Shown one piece after another: positions 51,627 through 61,717 of a stretch of 61,881 nt of DNA (its first letter is position 1; each line of letters opens with the position of its first letter). A program made the position numbers and the translations under genes. The stretch lies in contig JABSOI010000038.1 of assembly GCA_013216015.1 (NCBI GenBank), positions 1 through 61,881 on the forward strand, given 5' to 3'. The notes beneath the pieces were generated by a model. That model saw only the letters and a list, made by a program, of their open reading frames with translations. It ran no database searches and had not been told where the DNA came from. The stretch is from Alteromonadaceae bacterium. Lineage in GTDB: Bacteria > Pseudomonadota > Gammaproteobacteria > Enterobacterales > Alteromonadaceae.

Positions 51627-53123
51627 CTATTTAACTGTCTGAATAATATTTTGTAAAAACTCATCATGGCTAGGCAAACCAGCTAAAGGTTCATTTTTGA
51701 TTGCTTTGATTTTTTTCAACATATCCATAAGGTTGGCTTCAGGTATGTTATTGGCAATAGGGTGATAGTCTTTTGGAATAATGCCCTGACCAATCATAAC
51801 CTGTAGCCATGAACTCTCTTGAAAAAGATCATTGTGATCTCTGAACAACCGCCCGTTTTCAGCGAAAATATTAATTTTATGGGCAAGGCTATCAGGAATA
51901 TCCATATTGCGCATAGTTTGCCAAAACAAGCTGTCAGACCTTTGATTAACATGGTAATGCAAGATAAGAAAATCTCGAATTTGTTCAAACTCAAGTTTCG
52001 ATTGGCTGTTATATTCTGCAACCAGAGAATCGTCTATCCCCTGATGAGGAAATAAATGCACCAGACGAATAATTGCCGATTGGATCAAATGAATACTGGT
52101 TGATTCCAGAGGTTCTAAAAATCCACTTGAAAGTCCTACTGCAATAACATTTTTATGCCACTGCTTACGACGTCGTCCGGTAGTAAAACGAAAGAAATTA
52201 GGATCAGCAAGAGCTTTGCTTTCAAGGTTACCCAGCAGTAACTGCGCCGCCTGATCTTCACTGTAATGAGCGCTGCTGTAGACTAAACCGTTACCATTAC
52301 GGTGTTGCAATGGAATACGCCATTGCCAGCCAGCCGAATGGGCAATAGAACGAGTATAAGGTAAAGATTTTTCAAAACGTTCTGACCCAACGGCAATAGC
52401 CCGATCACATTGTAACCAATGGCTCCAGTCCTCATAACCTGTCGCTAATTTTTCTTGAATCAATAACCCTTTAAAACCAGAACAATCAATAAACAAATCA
52501 CCGTTTATTAGCGTACCATCTTTAAGAACAAGTGACTCAATATAACCAGACTGCTGGTTTTGTTTCACATGTTCTACCATGCCTTCGGTACGTTTTACAC
52601 CTAATTTTTCACTGAACCTTCTCAGAAAAGCAGCATATAAACCAGCGTCAAAATGATAAGCATGAGGTAATTCATAAATAGGATCTTTACTATTTATTTG
52701 CGCAAATTTACCCGCTTCAACGCATAAATAATTAAGATCATATTGCCAAAGATTAGAATCATCTTCCAGCTGGTTGGCACGTTTTAATAAATGATGAAAT
52801 TGACAAAAAGCCAAATTTCTTCCTGCTGCGCCAAAAGTATGGTAATAACTCTGGCCTTGGGTACGCCAGTTCTCAAACTTTATCGCCAGCTTTATTGTCG
52901 CTTTGGTTTCTTTAATAAATTCAGCTTCATTAATACCAAGCACACTATTAAACAACTTTATTGGCGGAATAGTTGCTTCACCTACGCCAACGGTACCAAT
53001 TGCCTCTGACTCTACCAGTTCAATGTCAACCGAGGCTCCAAGTAATTTTTTTATCATCGCAGCCGACATCCAACCTGCCGTACCACCACCTAAAATCACC
53101 ACTTTTTTTATTGCATTATTCAT
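51627..53123 (-). CDS. Flavin-dependent tryptophan-halogenase-like protein
   Basis: 498 residues. FAD motif GGGTAGWMS (12-20), catalytic-type Lys78 in TIKLAIKFENW, the halogenase signature W266-Q-W268-R-I-P271 that excludes monooxygenation, and the FLEPLEST active-site Glu (E340). AAGGGG sits five bases before the ATG. Alteromonadales and Caulobacter genomes often carry such genes beside oligosaccharide TBDRs, as here, and no tryptophan-derived metabolite cluster is present. True substrate is unknown. A terminator separates it from the TBDR upstream, so it depends on readthrough or its own promoter. Confidence 0.92.
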   Translation of the reverse strand: MNNAIKKVVILGGGTAGWMSAAMIKKLLGASVDIELVESEAIGTVGVGEATIPPIKLFNSVLGINEAEFIKETKATIKLAIKFENWRTQGQSYYHTFGAAGRNLAFCQFHHLLKRANQLEDDSNLWQYDLNYLCVEAGKFAQINSKDPIYELPHAYHFDAGLYAAFLRRFSEKLGVKRTEGMVEHVKQNQQSGYIESLVLKDGTLINGDLFIDCSGFKGLLIQEKLATGYEDWSHWLQCDRAIAVGSERFEKSLPYTRSIAHSAGWQWRIPLQHRNGNGLVYSSAHYSEDQAAQLLLGNLESKALADPNFFRFTTGRRRKQWHKNVIAVGLSSGFLEPLESTSIHLIQSAIIRLVHLFPHQGIDDSLVAEYNSQSKLEFEQIRDFLILHYHVNQRSDSLFWQTMRNMDIPDSLAHKINIFAENGRLFRDHNDLFQESSWLQVMIGQGIIPKDYHPIANNIPEANLMDMLKKIKAIKNEPLAGLPSHDEFLQNIIQTVK

Positions 53124-53142
53124 TTTTACCCCTTAGCAAATA

Positions 53143-53175
53143 AAAAAACCTACTAGCAGAACCAGTAGGTTTTAT
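53143..53175 (-). terminator. Rho-independent terminator of the third TBDR
   Basis: On the minus strand AAACCTACTGG pairs with CTAGTAGGTTT (one mismatch) and a run of seven T follows. It lies between the TBDR stop (53212) and the halogenase start (53123). Confidence 0.85.
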
Positions 53176-53211
53176 TTATTAGTTACTCATAATAGCCATT
53201 AACTAAGTGAT

Positions 53212-56079
53212 TTAAAACTTATAATTCATGCCTAAAGCGTAAGTAGCACCAAACGATTGATATTGGGTAACATGACCATTTGCATCAACTTGTACGGTAT
53301 CTTCTTCAGTTAAGTTGGTGCCCTGAAAGAAAACTCTAAGACCTTTTAACGATTCAATGCCTGACTCACTGAAGTCATAACCTACTTGCACATCCCACAA
53401 CTCAGCACCTTCATCATCAACTTGAGTAAGCGCAAGACTTAAGCCACGGGTTTCTGTCGCAAAGCGATCACGTTTTGTACCTGAAACACGCGCTTCGAAG
53501 CCATTCTTTTCATAATAGGCAGAGAAAGAATAACTTTCGTCAGATAAACCAGGAACATCACTACCATCATCAAATTCACCATCAATAAAGGTCGCGCTCA
53601 TAACTACACCGAAGCCATCCAACGCATCGTGAACAATACGTAAAGGCACACTCGCTTGTAATTCATAACCACGAACAAAACCTTCAAGACCATCTTCACG
53701 GAACGTAGTTGCACCAGTAAATTGCGTTGGAGGTAACGGACCATCATCTACACCAGCTTGATCTAAATCATGCTCGCCTGAAGACTGGTGAAAACCTGGT
53801 ACATAAAATTCCGTAAAATCAGTTAAAATAACACCATTTCTATGCCAGTTCGTTAAATCTTTATAATAAAAGCTGGTGGCAAAATAACCATCATCTGCAA
53901 AATAATATTCAAAAGACAAGTCAAACTGGTTTGCTTGCAGTGGTTTTAATTTTGCGTTACCCGCACTACCATTCCACGGAGTGAATTTTATATCGTTGGA
54001 TAAAACATAAGAATCGTTGAAATTGAACGTTACTTGATTATTTGATCTCATATCATCTAAACGTGGACGACTCATTACTTTAGACGCCGCGGTACGAATA
54101 AACATATCTTCTGCAATTTCAAAACTTAAGTTAAGTGTTGGTAATACATCAGTATAGCTGTCACCATCTGAAACCTCAGATGCAACGATAAGCGCATCGG
54201 CACCTGTATAAACATCATAACCAGAAGACTTTTGGTCTACATTAACTACTTGCATACCTAAATTACCCGAAACATAAACACTGCCTATTTCTGTTTCAAT
54301 ATCCAGCTTAACAAAACCAGTAATAACCTCCTCTTCAACCGTCCAGCTTGTTCCTAAACGATCTGGTTGCAATATAGCCGCATCGGTTTCCTGATAAAAA
54401 CCGCTGTTATATAAAGCAAGCGTATCATAAGCAAGAATACCTTCAATACCGATAAAACCTAGATTTGCCACACCAACAGGATTTGGGATTGGACCATCTA
54501 CAGGCCAATTTTGTCCGGTTAAAAATGCCCCGGTATTCGTTCTGGTTTTTTCACGCTTAGAGTAATTCACACCCGCTTCAATACCTTTGAAAATACTGAA
54601 TTCAACTGCACCGGTAGCATCAAAGCGAATACTGTCTAAAGATTCATCGGTAATGGGTTTATTGATAAAACCATCTTGAGCCGTATTAGCTGCATATTCA
54701 TCATCAACAAATGTACCAACAGTACCTAAAGGGCCACCCCAGGATTGTGTTCCGGCCAGTCTAATTAAATCAGGATCAGTTAAATCAACAGGAGCAATTG
54801 TCGGGTGATCACCAAACATAACACCTGTAGGTGTCATTTCCCACGAACGGGCAGTTAAAGGTCGACCATCTGTACTTGAACGACCTACACCAGAATATGA
54901 TTCAATATTGGTAATAGAACGTTTAACATCACCGGTAGATACATCTAAAGACAACGACCATTCATTATTCAGTTGATACTCAACATTCAAACCAAAGGTT
55001 GTTAGTTTTGCGTCAGTATTATTTAAATCGTTACGTACAACCGAGAAAAAACCGTCGTGATAACCAGAAGTAACTAAACCATCTTCAACGCCAGTAGCGT
55101 TGTATGCTCCGGTTCCCCATTCAGCCATCCCTTCTTCTAAACCACGGCGAACATCTTCTTCTTCAAAATCAATATAAAGTGCGTCTACCTGAACATTTAG
55201 TTTATCTGTTGGTTTGTATTCAAGAACAGACGCAATTGAATTACGCTTTAAAAGCCCTGAACGAACATAAGAATCATGACCACCTAAAATAACACTTCCC
55301 GCTGGAACAGTTACGCCGTCTGTAGCTCTTCGATCACTGTCAGTATTAACCCCTGCATAACCCCAGGCACGGAATTGCTCTTCTTGTGCAGGCGATTCAA
55401 TAGACGACAATACTAAAGCAAAACCTAAAGTGTCATTAGCAAATTTTTCAACAAGGTTAAACGAAACTTTATGACCCGTGTTGTCAAAATCCGGGTTAGC
55501 TGAATCCATAGAGTTCTTTTCTAATACAGCATTAAAAGCCATAGACTCTTTAGCGACTAAAGGACTAACAGTTTGCAAATCTATGCTGCCACCAATACCT
55601 TGAGTCACCATACCGGCTTCAGGAGTTTTAGCAACAATCAGGGTGGTAATAATTTCTGCCGGATACAAATCGTATTCAACACCACGGTTTTCACCCATAC
55701 CCAGTAGTTCACGTCCATTTAAGGTAGTACCGATATAGTTTTCGTTGAAACCACGAATAGATAAACCACTTGTACGACCATTACGACGTTCACCGGTAAC
55801 ACCCGGTAAACGAGCCAACGATTCAGCGATACTTGTAGAAGGTAATTTACCAATATCTTCCGCCGAAATTACTTCAACGATTGATGATGAGCTCATTTTT
55901 ATCGCTTGAGCTCTTTGCAAACTGCCTCGAATACCTGAAACGGTAATAACTTCAACTTCTTTTTCTTGGACTTTTTTATCGTCTTCTGCAGCTTGTGCCG
56001 CAAACGATGAAGTGCTTAACGCGATTAGACCACTCGATACTAATGCTAAAGTAACTTTGCTTGGCTTGAAATTTCTCAT
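53212..56079 (-). CDS. TonB-dependent outer-membrane receptor (third)
   Basis: 955 residues. Signal peptide to SSFAAQA, EVITVSG motif (43-49), plug domain with VEVISAEDIGKLPSTSIAESLARLPGV, GLSIRGFNENYIGTTLNGREL and GIGGSIDLQT, and a barrel ending TYALGMNYKF with terminal Phe. It is distinct from the two receptors at 18921 and 31477 (different plug sequence) and closer to the maltodextrin-type receptors that pair with tryptophan halogenase-like genes. Two LacI-like half-sites with central CG (56235, 56266) lie upstream, so it is probably under a different sugar regulator. Confidence 0.93.
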   Translation of the reverse strand: MRNFKPSKVTLALVSSGLIALSTSSFAAQAAEDDKKVQEKEVEVITVSGIRGSLQRAQAIKMSSSSIVEVISAEDIGKLPSTSIAESLARLPGVTGERRNGRTSGLSIRGFNENYIGTTLNGRELLGMGENRGVEYDLYPAEIITTLIVAKTPEAGMVTQGIGGSIDLQTVSPLVAKESMAFNAVLEKNSMDSANPDFDNTGHKVSFNLVEKFANDTLGFALVLSSIESPAQEEQFRAWGYAGVNTDSDRRATDGVTVPAGSVILGGHDSYVRSGLLKRNSIASVLEYKPTDKLNVQVDALYIDFEEEDVRRGLEEGMAEWGTGAYNATGVEDGLVTSGYHDGFFSVVRNDLNNTDAKLTTFGLNVEYQLNNEWSLSLDVSTGDVKRSITNIESYSGVGRSSTDGRPLTARSWEMTPTGVMFGDHPTIAPVDLTDPDLIRLAGTQSWGGPLGTVGTFVDDEYAANTAQDGFINKPITDESLDSIRFDATGAVEFSIFKGIEAGVNYSKREKTRTNTGAFLTGQNWPVDGPIPNPVGVANLGFIGIEGILAYDTLALYNSGFYQETDAAILQPDRLGTSWTVEEEVITGFVKLDIETEIGSVYVSGNLGMQVVNVDQKSSGYDVYTGADALIVASEVSDGDSYTDVLPTLNLSFEIAEDMFIRTAASKVMSRPRLDDMRSNNQVTFNFNDSYVLSNDIKFTPWNGSAGNAKLKPLQANQFDLSFEYYFADDGYFATSFYYKDLTNWHRNGVILTDFTEFYVPGFHQSSGEHDLDQAGVDDGPLPPTQFTGATTFREDGLEGFVRGYELQASVPLRIVHDALDGFGVVMSATFIDGEFDDGSDVPGLSDESYSFSAYYEKNGFEARVSGTKRDRFATETRGLSLALTQVDDEGAELWDVQVGYDFSESGIESLKGLRVFFQGTNLTEEDTVQVDANGHVTQYQSFGATYALGMNYKF

Positions 56080-56234
56080 GTTTTTCCTCTCCCCAGTTCA
56101 TCCATGTTGTTTTATTTATTGCTCATCATTGTGAGCTATTTTGATGATGTTATATTAATTACGCTTTGTATTAGTAATACACATACAAAGCGGATGATTC
56201 TAATATAAAGAGGTCGCCCTTCATTGAATACATA

Positions 56235-56280
56235 ATGCATACGTATTCAGTAGGCATACCCAGCTATGCATACGTATTCA
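56235..56280 (-). promoter_or_regulatory. Duplicated LacI-type operator TGCATACGTATTCA
   Basis: The 15-mer ATGCATACGTATTCA occurs at 56235-56249 and again at 56266-56280, three helical turns apart (31 bp). Each contains the near-palindrome TGCATACGTATTCA with central CG, unlike the TGTTATCGATAACA sites elsewhere. It lies 156-201 bases before the third TBDR. Confidence 0.7.
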
Positions 56281-56543
56281 AACAGGTCGAATATCATTTT
56301 AGCAGAGCATTTAAATTTACAAAGGAAACTTTATGGTGTACGAGAGGTTTGGGAGAAAAAGTATAAAAGGAGGTAAGATGGGTTACGACTAACCTATCTT
56401 TCTCAATAAACATTCTACTTTAAAACACTCATTTGGTTTGTAGCTAATGTTCGTCCAGAAACGGGGTCGTAGCGAGGGCGATCCAATAGTGCAATATGAA
56501 CATTACTAGATATGGGCGTTTAGTCATTCTAAATAACCTTATA

Positions 56544-56704
56544 TATACCCGTAATCATTCAAAATGCAGGTTTTGAAGCGTTTTAAAAGATTATCTACTG
56601 CGTTGCTTTCAATCCCAATAGCCCGCTATTGCTCAATCAAGCGCCTTTTAGATAAACTTTTAAATTCACTTCAAATTCCTGCATCTTGAATGACCACGGG
56701 TATA
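56544..56704. repeat. TATACCC-family MITE, copy 4
   Basis: 161 bp, nearly identical to 31145-31305 (about four differences), same orientation. It lies in the 56281-56771 gap, 67 bases after the stop of putA. No gene is seen in the gap; a decayed REP arm is at 56373. Confidence 0.9.
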
Positions 56705-56771
56705 GTGGTGTTCAGATTGTGCCAGTGGGACGTCCGCAGTAGACATCCGTTTCGGGATGGGCACTAGCTAA

Positions 56772-59700
56772 TTACTCTTCTTCAACCAGGGTCATCAAGG
56801 AAGTATTCCCACCCGACGCGGTGGTATCTATGCTGATGGTTTTTTCAGTTAACAAGCGCTGGATCAAATTGTCCATATAGTCAGAGCTGATCACAGGTAA
56901 AATAGCTCCCTGACGTTGTGCTAATTTATCTGTCATGTAGGCACGATGTTGACAAGCACTTTCTACCACCACACCCGCTAATACAGGATGCGCCAGCATA
57001 GCTTCTAAATGAGCAAGTTTAGCTACTTGTAAAACACCTTTTGCGGCTCCTGTTGCAAGAAACTTATCTATGAAAGCTAATGCTTCTTCATAAAATAAGT
57101 CTGACACTACCGTAATAACAGTATTACCCGTTGTTAAAGCCGTAACTATTGATAACACCCAGAAGTGAAAACTAACATACTTGTCGGCGAAACAAATAAC
57201 CGTTCCGCGATTTTCTAAATAAATGATGTTTGATTCACCCGTAGGCCCGGGTAATACCTTTGGTGCTTTCATATGCTTTTCAATCGCAATTAACTGCGAA
57301 CGGGCATCAGCTAAAGTCAGGTTTAAGTCATCTGCCAAATCTTCAATAATTTCAACATGTGCCAATTTAGCCAACAACTGACGTACACAAGAAACACGGG
57401 TATGAAGCTCACTTAAACGCCACTGTTTTTCAGCTTCAGCGGCTTGTGCCATAAAGTTTTCTGCTTCACGTATGGATTCACTGTCACTGGTTAACGAACC
57501 AATTGACCCTGCAATTAACGCCGGGTTACATTCAACCGGAGTCGCTTTTTCTTTAACTAAACGAGTTAAATAATTCGGACCACCCGCTTTAGGACCAGTA
57601 CCTGAAAGTCCGCGTCCGCCAAATGGCTGAACACCGACAACTGCACCAATCATATTTCGGTTAATGTAAATATTACCTGCTTTTGAAAGCTTAGCTAATT
57701 GCTCAGCTCGGTGTTCAATACGGGTATGAATGCCCATAGTTAAACCAAAACCTGTACTATTTATTTTATCTACAACCGCTTCAACTTCGCCTGATTTAAA
57801 ACGCACAACATGCACACAAGGACCAAACACTTCTTTGGTTAATACACTGATATCATCAATTTCATATAAACGCGGCGCAAAGAAATAATGTCCTTTGTTG
57901 CTCTCTTCTTCCGATACAGTTTCCGATACTTCTCCTGCTACCACTTTTGATACTTGGCACTTAAATAACAACTTACCGTGAGTTTCCATATATTCGACAT
58001 GTTCATTCAACGCTTTTAATGCTTTTGCGTCGATTACCGGGCCAATATCGGTAGATAACATTTCAGGGTTGCCAACATGTAATTCAGCCAATGCGCCTTG
58101 TATCATGCTAATAACTTTGTCTGCGATATCTTCCTGAATAAACAGCACACGTAAGGCTGAACAACGTTGTCCTGCACTTTGGAAACCAGAAGAAATAACA
58201 TCGTCTACCACTTGTTCCGGCAAAGCGGTGGAGTCAACCACCATGCAATTTTGACCACCCGTTTCAGCAATAAGCGGAACCTGATCACCTTTACGTTGCG
58301 CCAGCGTTTGTGAAATATGCGTGCCTGTTTCGGTAGAGCCTGTAAACATTACCGCTTGAATACGGCTGTCTGGAATAATAATACTGCCAACCTGACTACC
58401 GCGAGCAATTACCGGCTGAACAACATTTTCAGGCATGCCAACAGATTTCATTAACTCAATAGTACGCAAAGCAATTAAACCTGTTTGCTCCGCAGGTTTA
58501 GCAATAACCGTATTACCCGTTACTATTGCCGCAGCCACCTGACCTAAGAAAATAGCTAACGGGAAGTTCCACGGGCTGATACATAAAATAACACCACGGG
58601 CTTCTAATCTTTCGTCTTGCGCTAATTCAATGGCGCGGGCAGCGTAGTAACGACAAAAATCAACGGCTTCACGTATTTCATCAATTCCGTCTTGCGCCAC
58701 TTTACCGGCTTCTTTAATACATAAAGCCACCAATTCATCGGTATGACGTTCAATAATATCAGCAATGCGGTTTAATAATGCAGCGCGATCTGCAACAGGC
58801 GTTTGTGACCAGCCTTTCTGATCTGAACTACCAAGGAAGGCTTGTTCAGCTTTATCAATAATAGTCTGCATATCATCAATGCTATGCGTTTGATGAAAAC
58901 CAATAATTTCACTGTGATCTGCCGGGTTTCTAACCGCCTTTGCCCCCGCTGGAACATCGTTTTCACGTAAACGATTATCTTCAAACCATTTATCTAAACT
59001 GGCTTTTAATGGGGTGATTTTGTTGATGTCAGTTAAATCCATGCCTTTCGAGTTATCGCGTTCGTCACCGAACATGGCTATTGGCAAGGTAATTTGGTTA
59101 TTATATTTGTTCTTTAAACGCTGAGTTTTTTCAACCGGATCTTCTAATAAAGACTCAACTGGTTTGCTGTCGTCAACAATGGCATTCACAAAAGAAGAGT
59201 TCGCACCATTTTCTAATAAACGACGAACTAAATAAGCAAGTAAGTCTTCATGATGACCAACAGGCGCATAAATTCGACATTGAATATGTTCATGAGAAAC
59301 TACCTGATCATAAAGCGAATCACCCATGCCATGCAAACATTGAAATTCTAAATCGTCGGTTTTATCGCCAGCTAATTCAATAATAGTGGCAGCGGTATAA
59401 GCATTATGCGTAGCAAATTGCGGATAAATACTGTCGCGATAAGCTAGCAATTTATTAGCACAGGCATGGTAAGAAACATCAGTAGACGACTTACGGGTAA
59501 ATACAGGAAAATGTTCAAGGCCGTCTTTCTGGGCATTTTTAATTTCAGTATCCCAATAAGCACCTTTAACCAAACGCACCATCATTTTACGACCAACACG
59601 TAAAGTTAGCGCACGCAACCATTCAATAACAAATATTGCACGTTTTTGATATGCCTGAACCGCAAGGCCAAACCCGTTCCAGTCTGACAAATCATCGTCG

Positions 59701-60629
59701 CTGAACACCGCTTCAATAACGTCTAAAGAAATATCTAAACGCTCTGACTCTTCTGCGTCAACGGTTAAACCAATATCGTAGCTTTTTGCCAATAAACATA
59801 ATTCTTTCAGCATAGGCACAAGTTCGTTCATTATCCGGTCTTTATGAGTAAATTCGTAACGAGGATGAATAGCCGACAATTTAATAGAAATACCAGGACT
59901 TTTTATCGGACCTCGATTATTTGCTGCTTTACCAATAATATGAATAGCATTTACGTAAGAGTCAAAATAACGTTTAGCATCAAGCCGAGTACGGGAGCCC
60001 TCACCCAGCATATCGTATGAATAAACATAACCTTGCTGTTCTTTTACAACAGCTCGTTCGGTAGCCGCCACAATGGTTTCACCCATTACAAACTGCTTAC
60101 CCATAATTTTCATGGCAAAATTCATTGATTTACGAATAACCGGCTCACCCAAACGACCAATTGTTTTCTTCAACAAACCAAAACGATCTTTAGTTCTGGT
60201 GTCCTTATAACTGACCACACTGCCAGTAACCAATAAGCCCCATGAAGAAGCGTTAACGAAAAGTGAATCGCTGGTGCCTAAATGAGAACTCCATTGACCT
60301 TGAGAAATTTTGTCACGAATTAAAGCATCTTGAGTGTTTTTGTCTGGCACACGTAATAAAGCTTCAGCCAAACACATCAACACCACACCTTCTTCTGAAG
60401 AAAGCGAATACTCACTAAGCAAGGCATCAATAGCACCATTACCTTCTTGATCCCGACGTATTTGCAATACCATCTTACGGGCTCTTTCCCAGGCACGGCT
60501 ACGGGCACTTACATTAACTTCTGCTTCAGGAAGAATATGTTCAACCGCTGCATTTTCATCAATGCGGTAAAACTCACGGATTTTTTGACGAATTGGGCAG
60601 TCTGTAACTAGTGAACCATTAAAAAGCAT
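56772..60629 (-). CDS. putA: Bifunctional proline dehydrogenase / P5C dehydrogenase (type B PutA)
   Basis: 1285 residues, with AAGGAAA before the ATG. Catalyses proline to P5C (FAD) and then to glutamate (NAD). Seen: alpha-helical arm, PRODH barrel with PGISIKLSAIHPRYE, LTVDAEE, MMVRLVKGAYWD and YAPVGHHEDLLAYLVRRLLENGANSSF. The P5CDH domain has CISPWNFPLAIFLGQ, FTGSTETG, AETGGQN (base Glu), catalytic Cys in SAGQRCSAL, and FGPCVHV. A C-terminal ALDH-like domain (about 1100-1285) that seals the substrate channel follows. No N-terminal ribbon-helix-helix is present, so it cannot repress its own gene, as in type B enzymes. Usual length for the group. Confidence 0.96.
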   Translation of the reverse strand: MLFNGSLVTDCPIRQKIREFYRIDENAAVEHILPEAEVNVSARSRAWERARKMVLQIRRDQEGNGAIDALLSEYSLSSEEGVVLMCLAEALLRVPDKNTQDALIRDKISQGQWSSHLGTSDSLFVNASSWGLLVTGSVVSYKDTRTKDRFGLLKKTIGRLGEPVIRKSMNFAMKIMGKQFVMGETIVAATERAVVKEQQGYVYSYDMLGEGSRTRLDAKRYFDSYVNAIHIIGKAANNRGPIKSPGISIKLSAIHPRYEFTHKDRIMNELVPMLKELCLLAKSYDIGLTVDAEESERLDISLDVIEAVFSDDDLSDWNGFGLAVQAYQKRAIFVIEWLRALTLRVGRKMMVRLVKGAYWDTEIKNAQKDGLEHFPVFTRKSSTDVSYHACANKLLAYRDSIYPQFATHNAYTAATIIELAGDKTDDLEFQCLHGMGDSLYDQVVSHEHIQCRIYAPVGHHEDLLAYLVRRLLENGANSSFVNAIVDDSKPVESLLEDPVEKTQRLKNKYNNQITLPIAMFGDERDNSKGMDLTDINKITPLKASLDKWFEDNRLRENDVPAGAKAVRNPADHSEIIGFHQTHSIDDMQTIIDKAEQAFLGSSDQKGWSQTPVADRAALLNRIADIIERHTDELVALCIKEAGKVAQDGIDEIREAVDFCRYYAARAIELAQDERLEARGVILCISPWNFPLAIFLGQVAAAIVTGNTVIAKPAEQTGLIALRTIELMKSVGMPENVVQPVIARGSQVGSIIIPDSRIQAVMFTGSTETGTHISQTLAQRKGDQVPLIAETGGQNCMVVDSTALPEQVVDDVISSGFQSAGQRCSALRVLFIQEDIADKVISMIQGALAELHVGNPEMLSTDIGPVIDAKALKALNEHVEYMETHGKLLFKCQVSKVVAGEVSETVSEEESNKGHYFFAPRLYEIDDISVLTKEVFGPCVHVVRFKSGEVEAVVDKINSTGFGLTMGIHTRIEHRAEQLAKLSKAGNIYINRNMIGAVVGVQPFGGRGLSGTGPKAGGPNYLTRLVKEKATPVECNPALIAGSIGSLTSDSESIREAENFMAQAAEAEKQWRLSELHTRVSCVRQLLAKLAHVEIIEDLADDLNLTLADARSQLIAIEKHMKAPKVLPGPTGESNIIYLENRGTVICFADKYVSFHFWVLSIVTALTTGNTVITVVSDLFYEEALAFIDKFLATGAAKGVLQVAKLAHLEAMLAHPVLAGVVVESACQHRAYMTDKLAQRQGAILPVISSDYMDNLIQRLLTEKTISIDTTASGGNTSLMTLVEEE

Positions 60630-60840
60630 ATTTTTTCCTTTCGAAATATTATTAATGCATTTTATATAAAAGACAACAGAATGTGCTGGTTATTTAGGTA
60701 ACTAATCAAATGATCATATGGGTAATTCGAATAATTACACTAGAAAACACTGTTAGATACAAATTAAACTTAATTATTATGAAACACTAATGCGCACAAT
60801 ACTTTACAAAATGTCAATATGATTAATTAGAATTTAACAA

Positions 60841-60904
60841 TTAGTATTTGATAATTAGTATTTGATAATTAGTATTTGATAATTAGTATTTGATAATTAG
60901 TATT
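60841..60904. repeat. 14-bp tandem repeat upstream of putA
   Basis: Four and a half copies of TTAGTATTTGATAA, AT-rich, about 210 bases before the putA start. Length change could alter promoter spacing or DNA bending. The rest of 60630-60970 shows no gene. Confidence 0.9.
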
Positions 60905-60972
60905 ACGTTGGTATTTTAAAACTAAACTGATATTAATATTTATTTTGAATACAAAAACGATGGGTTACGCCT

Positions 60973-61191
60973 GAGCGTCAATTCCAAAAATGGATCGGTA
61001 TTACCCCAAAACATTATCAAAGGATCATACGTGTCACTAATACCCGCAACTCTCTTAAACGTAATCCGGATGTCGACTTAGTAGACCTTGCTCTTAATAA
61101 AGGATTTACTGACCAAGCTCATATGACTAGGGAATTCAAACAAATAGCCCAAATTACTCCTAAGAAATACACCAAGTTGTTAAAAATTTAG
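60973..61191 (+). pseudogene. C-terminal HTH fragment of an AraC-family regulator
   Basis: An open frame without a start reads ERQFQKWIGITPKHYQRIIR, then VDLVDLALNKGFTDQAHMTREF and ITPKKYTKLL, ending at TAG 61189-61191. This is the second half of the AraC double HTH, with first-HTH remnants. The 5' side is replaced by a REP-like GATGGGTTACG word, suggesting the truncation happened at a repeat. Confidence 0.8.
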
Positions 61192-61477
61192 TTGTTTCTA
61201 ACTCGCGATTTTTTTCGTGGCTGGGTCGTGCATTGTCTTTTGCTCTATCAAGTAAAAAAACCAGCAAAAAAACTCGCCCCTGCATCTTATTACTAAAGGT
61301 TTTCCTTATAATTACTAATTCCAAACCAACATTGGCACAATTTTCCCTGTCTCGCTAAGTGCCTATAGCGCCTCAAACAGTTACATTTGAATAAGATATC
61401 CCTTAGTTCACCTATTCAAATACTTGAGTGATTTCTTTACACCATAGCAAAATTTACAGGGTATACATTTAATAAAT
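61192..61477. other. Gene-free stretch
   Basis: Non-coding between the AraC fragment and the toxin-antitoxin pair; nothing recognisable. Confidence 0.5.
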
Positions 61478-61717
61478 TTAAATTTTGCTTCGCATACCAA
61501 AGATCAGAGCAAGCCAGCTCTCGGGTGATCTTCCTAATGCTTTAGATAAACGAAGTGCAAAAGCAGGCGATATCGCACTTTGACCTTTTAAAATTCTATT
61601 TAACGTTGACGATGCAACATCAAATTGCTGCGCTATAAAACGACAACTAAAGCCTGATGGCTCAAGATATACATCATAAAGAAACTCACCTGGATGTGGA
61701 GGGTTATGCAAATTCAT
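61478..61717 (-). CDS. higA: HigA-type antitoxin (XRE HTH)
   Basis: 79 residues. The HigA signature HPGEFLYDVYLEPSGFSC opens the protein, followed by the XRE helix-turn-helix FIAQQFDVASSTLNRILKGQ and ISPAFALRLSKALGRSPESWLAL. It neutralises and co-represses with HigB. Its ATG overlaps the toxin stop codon by one base (TAATG), giving coupled translation in the toxin-first order typical of higBA. Confidence 0.92.
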   Translation of the reverse strand: MNLHNPPHPGEFLYDVYLEPSGFSCRFIAQQFDVASSTLNRILKGQSAISPAFALRLSKALGRSPESWLALIFGMRSKI

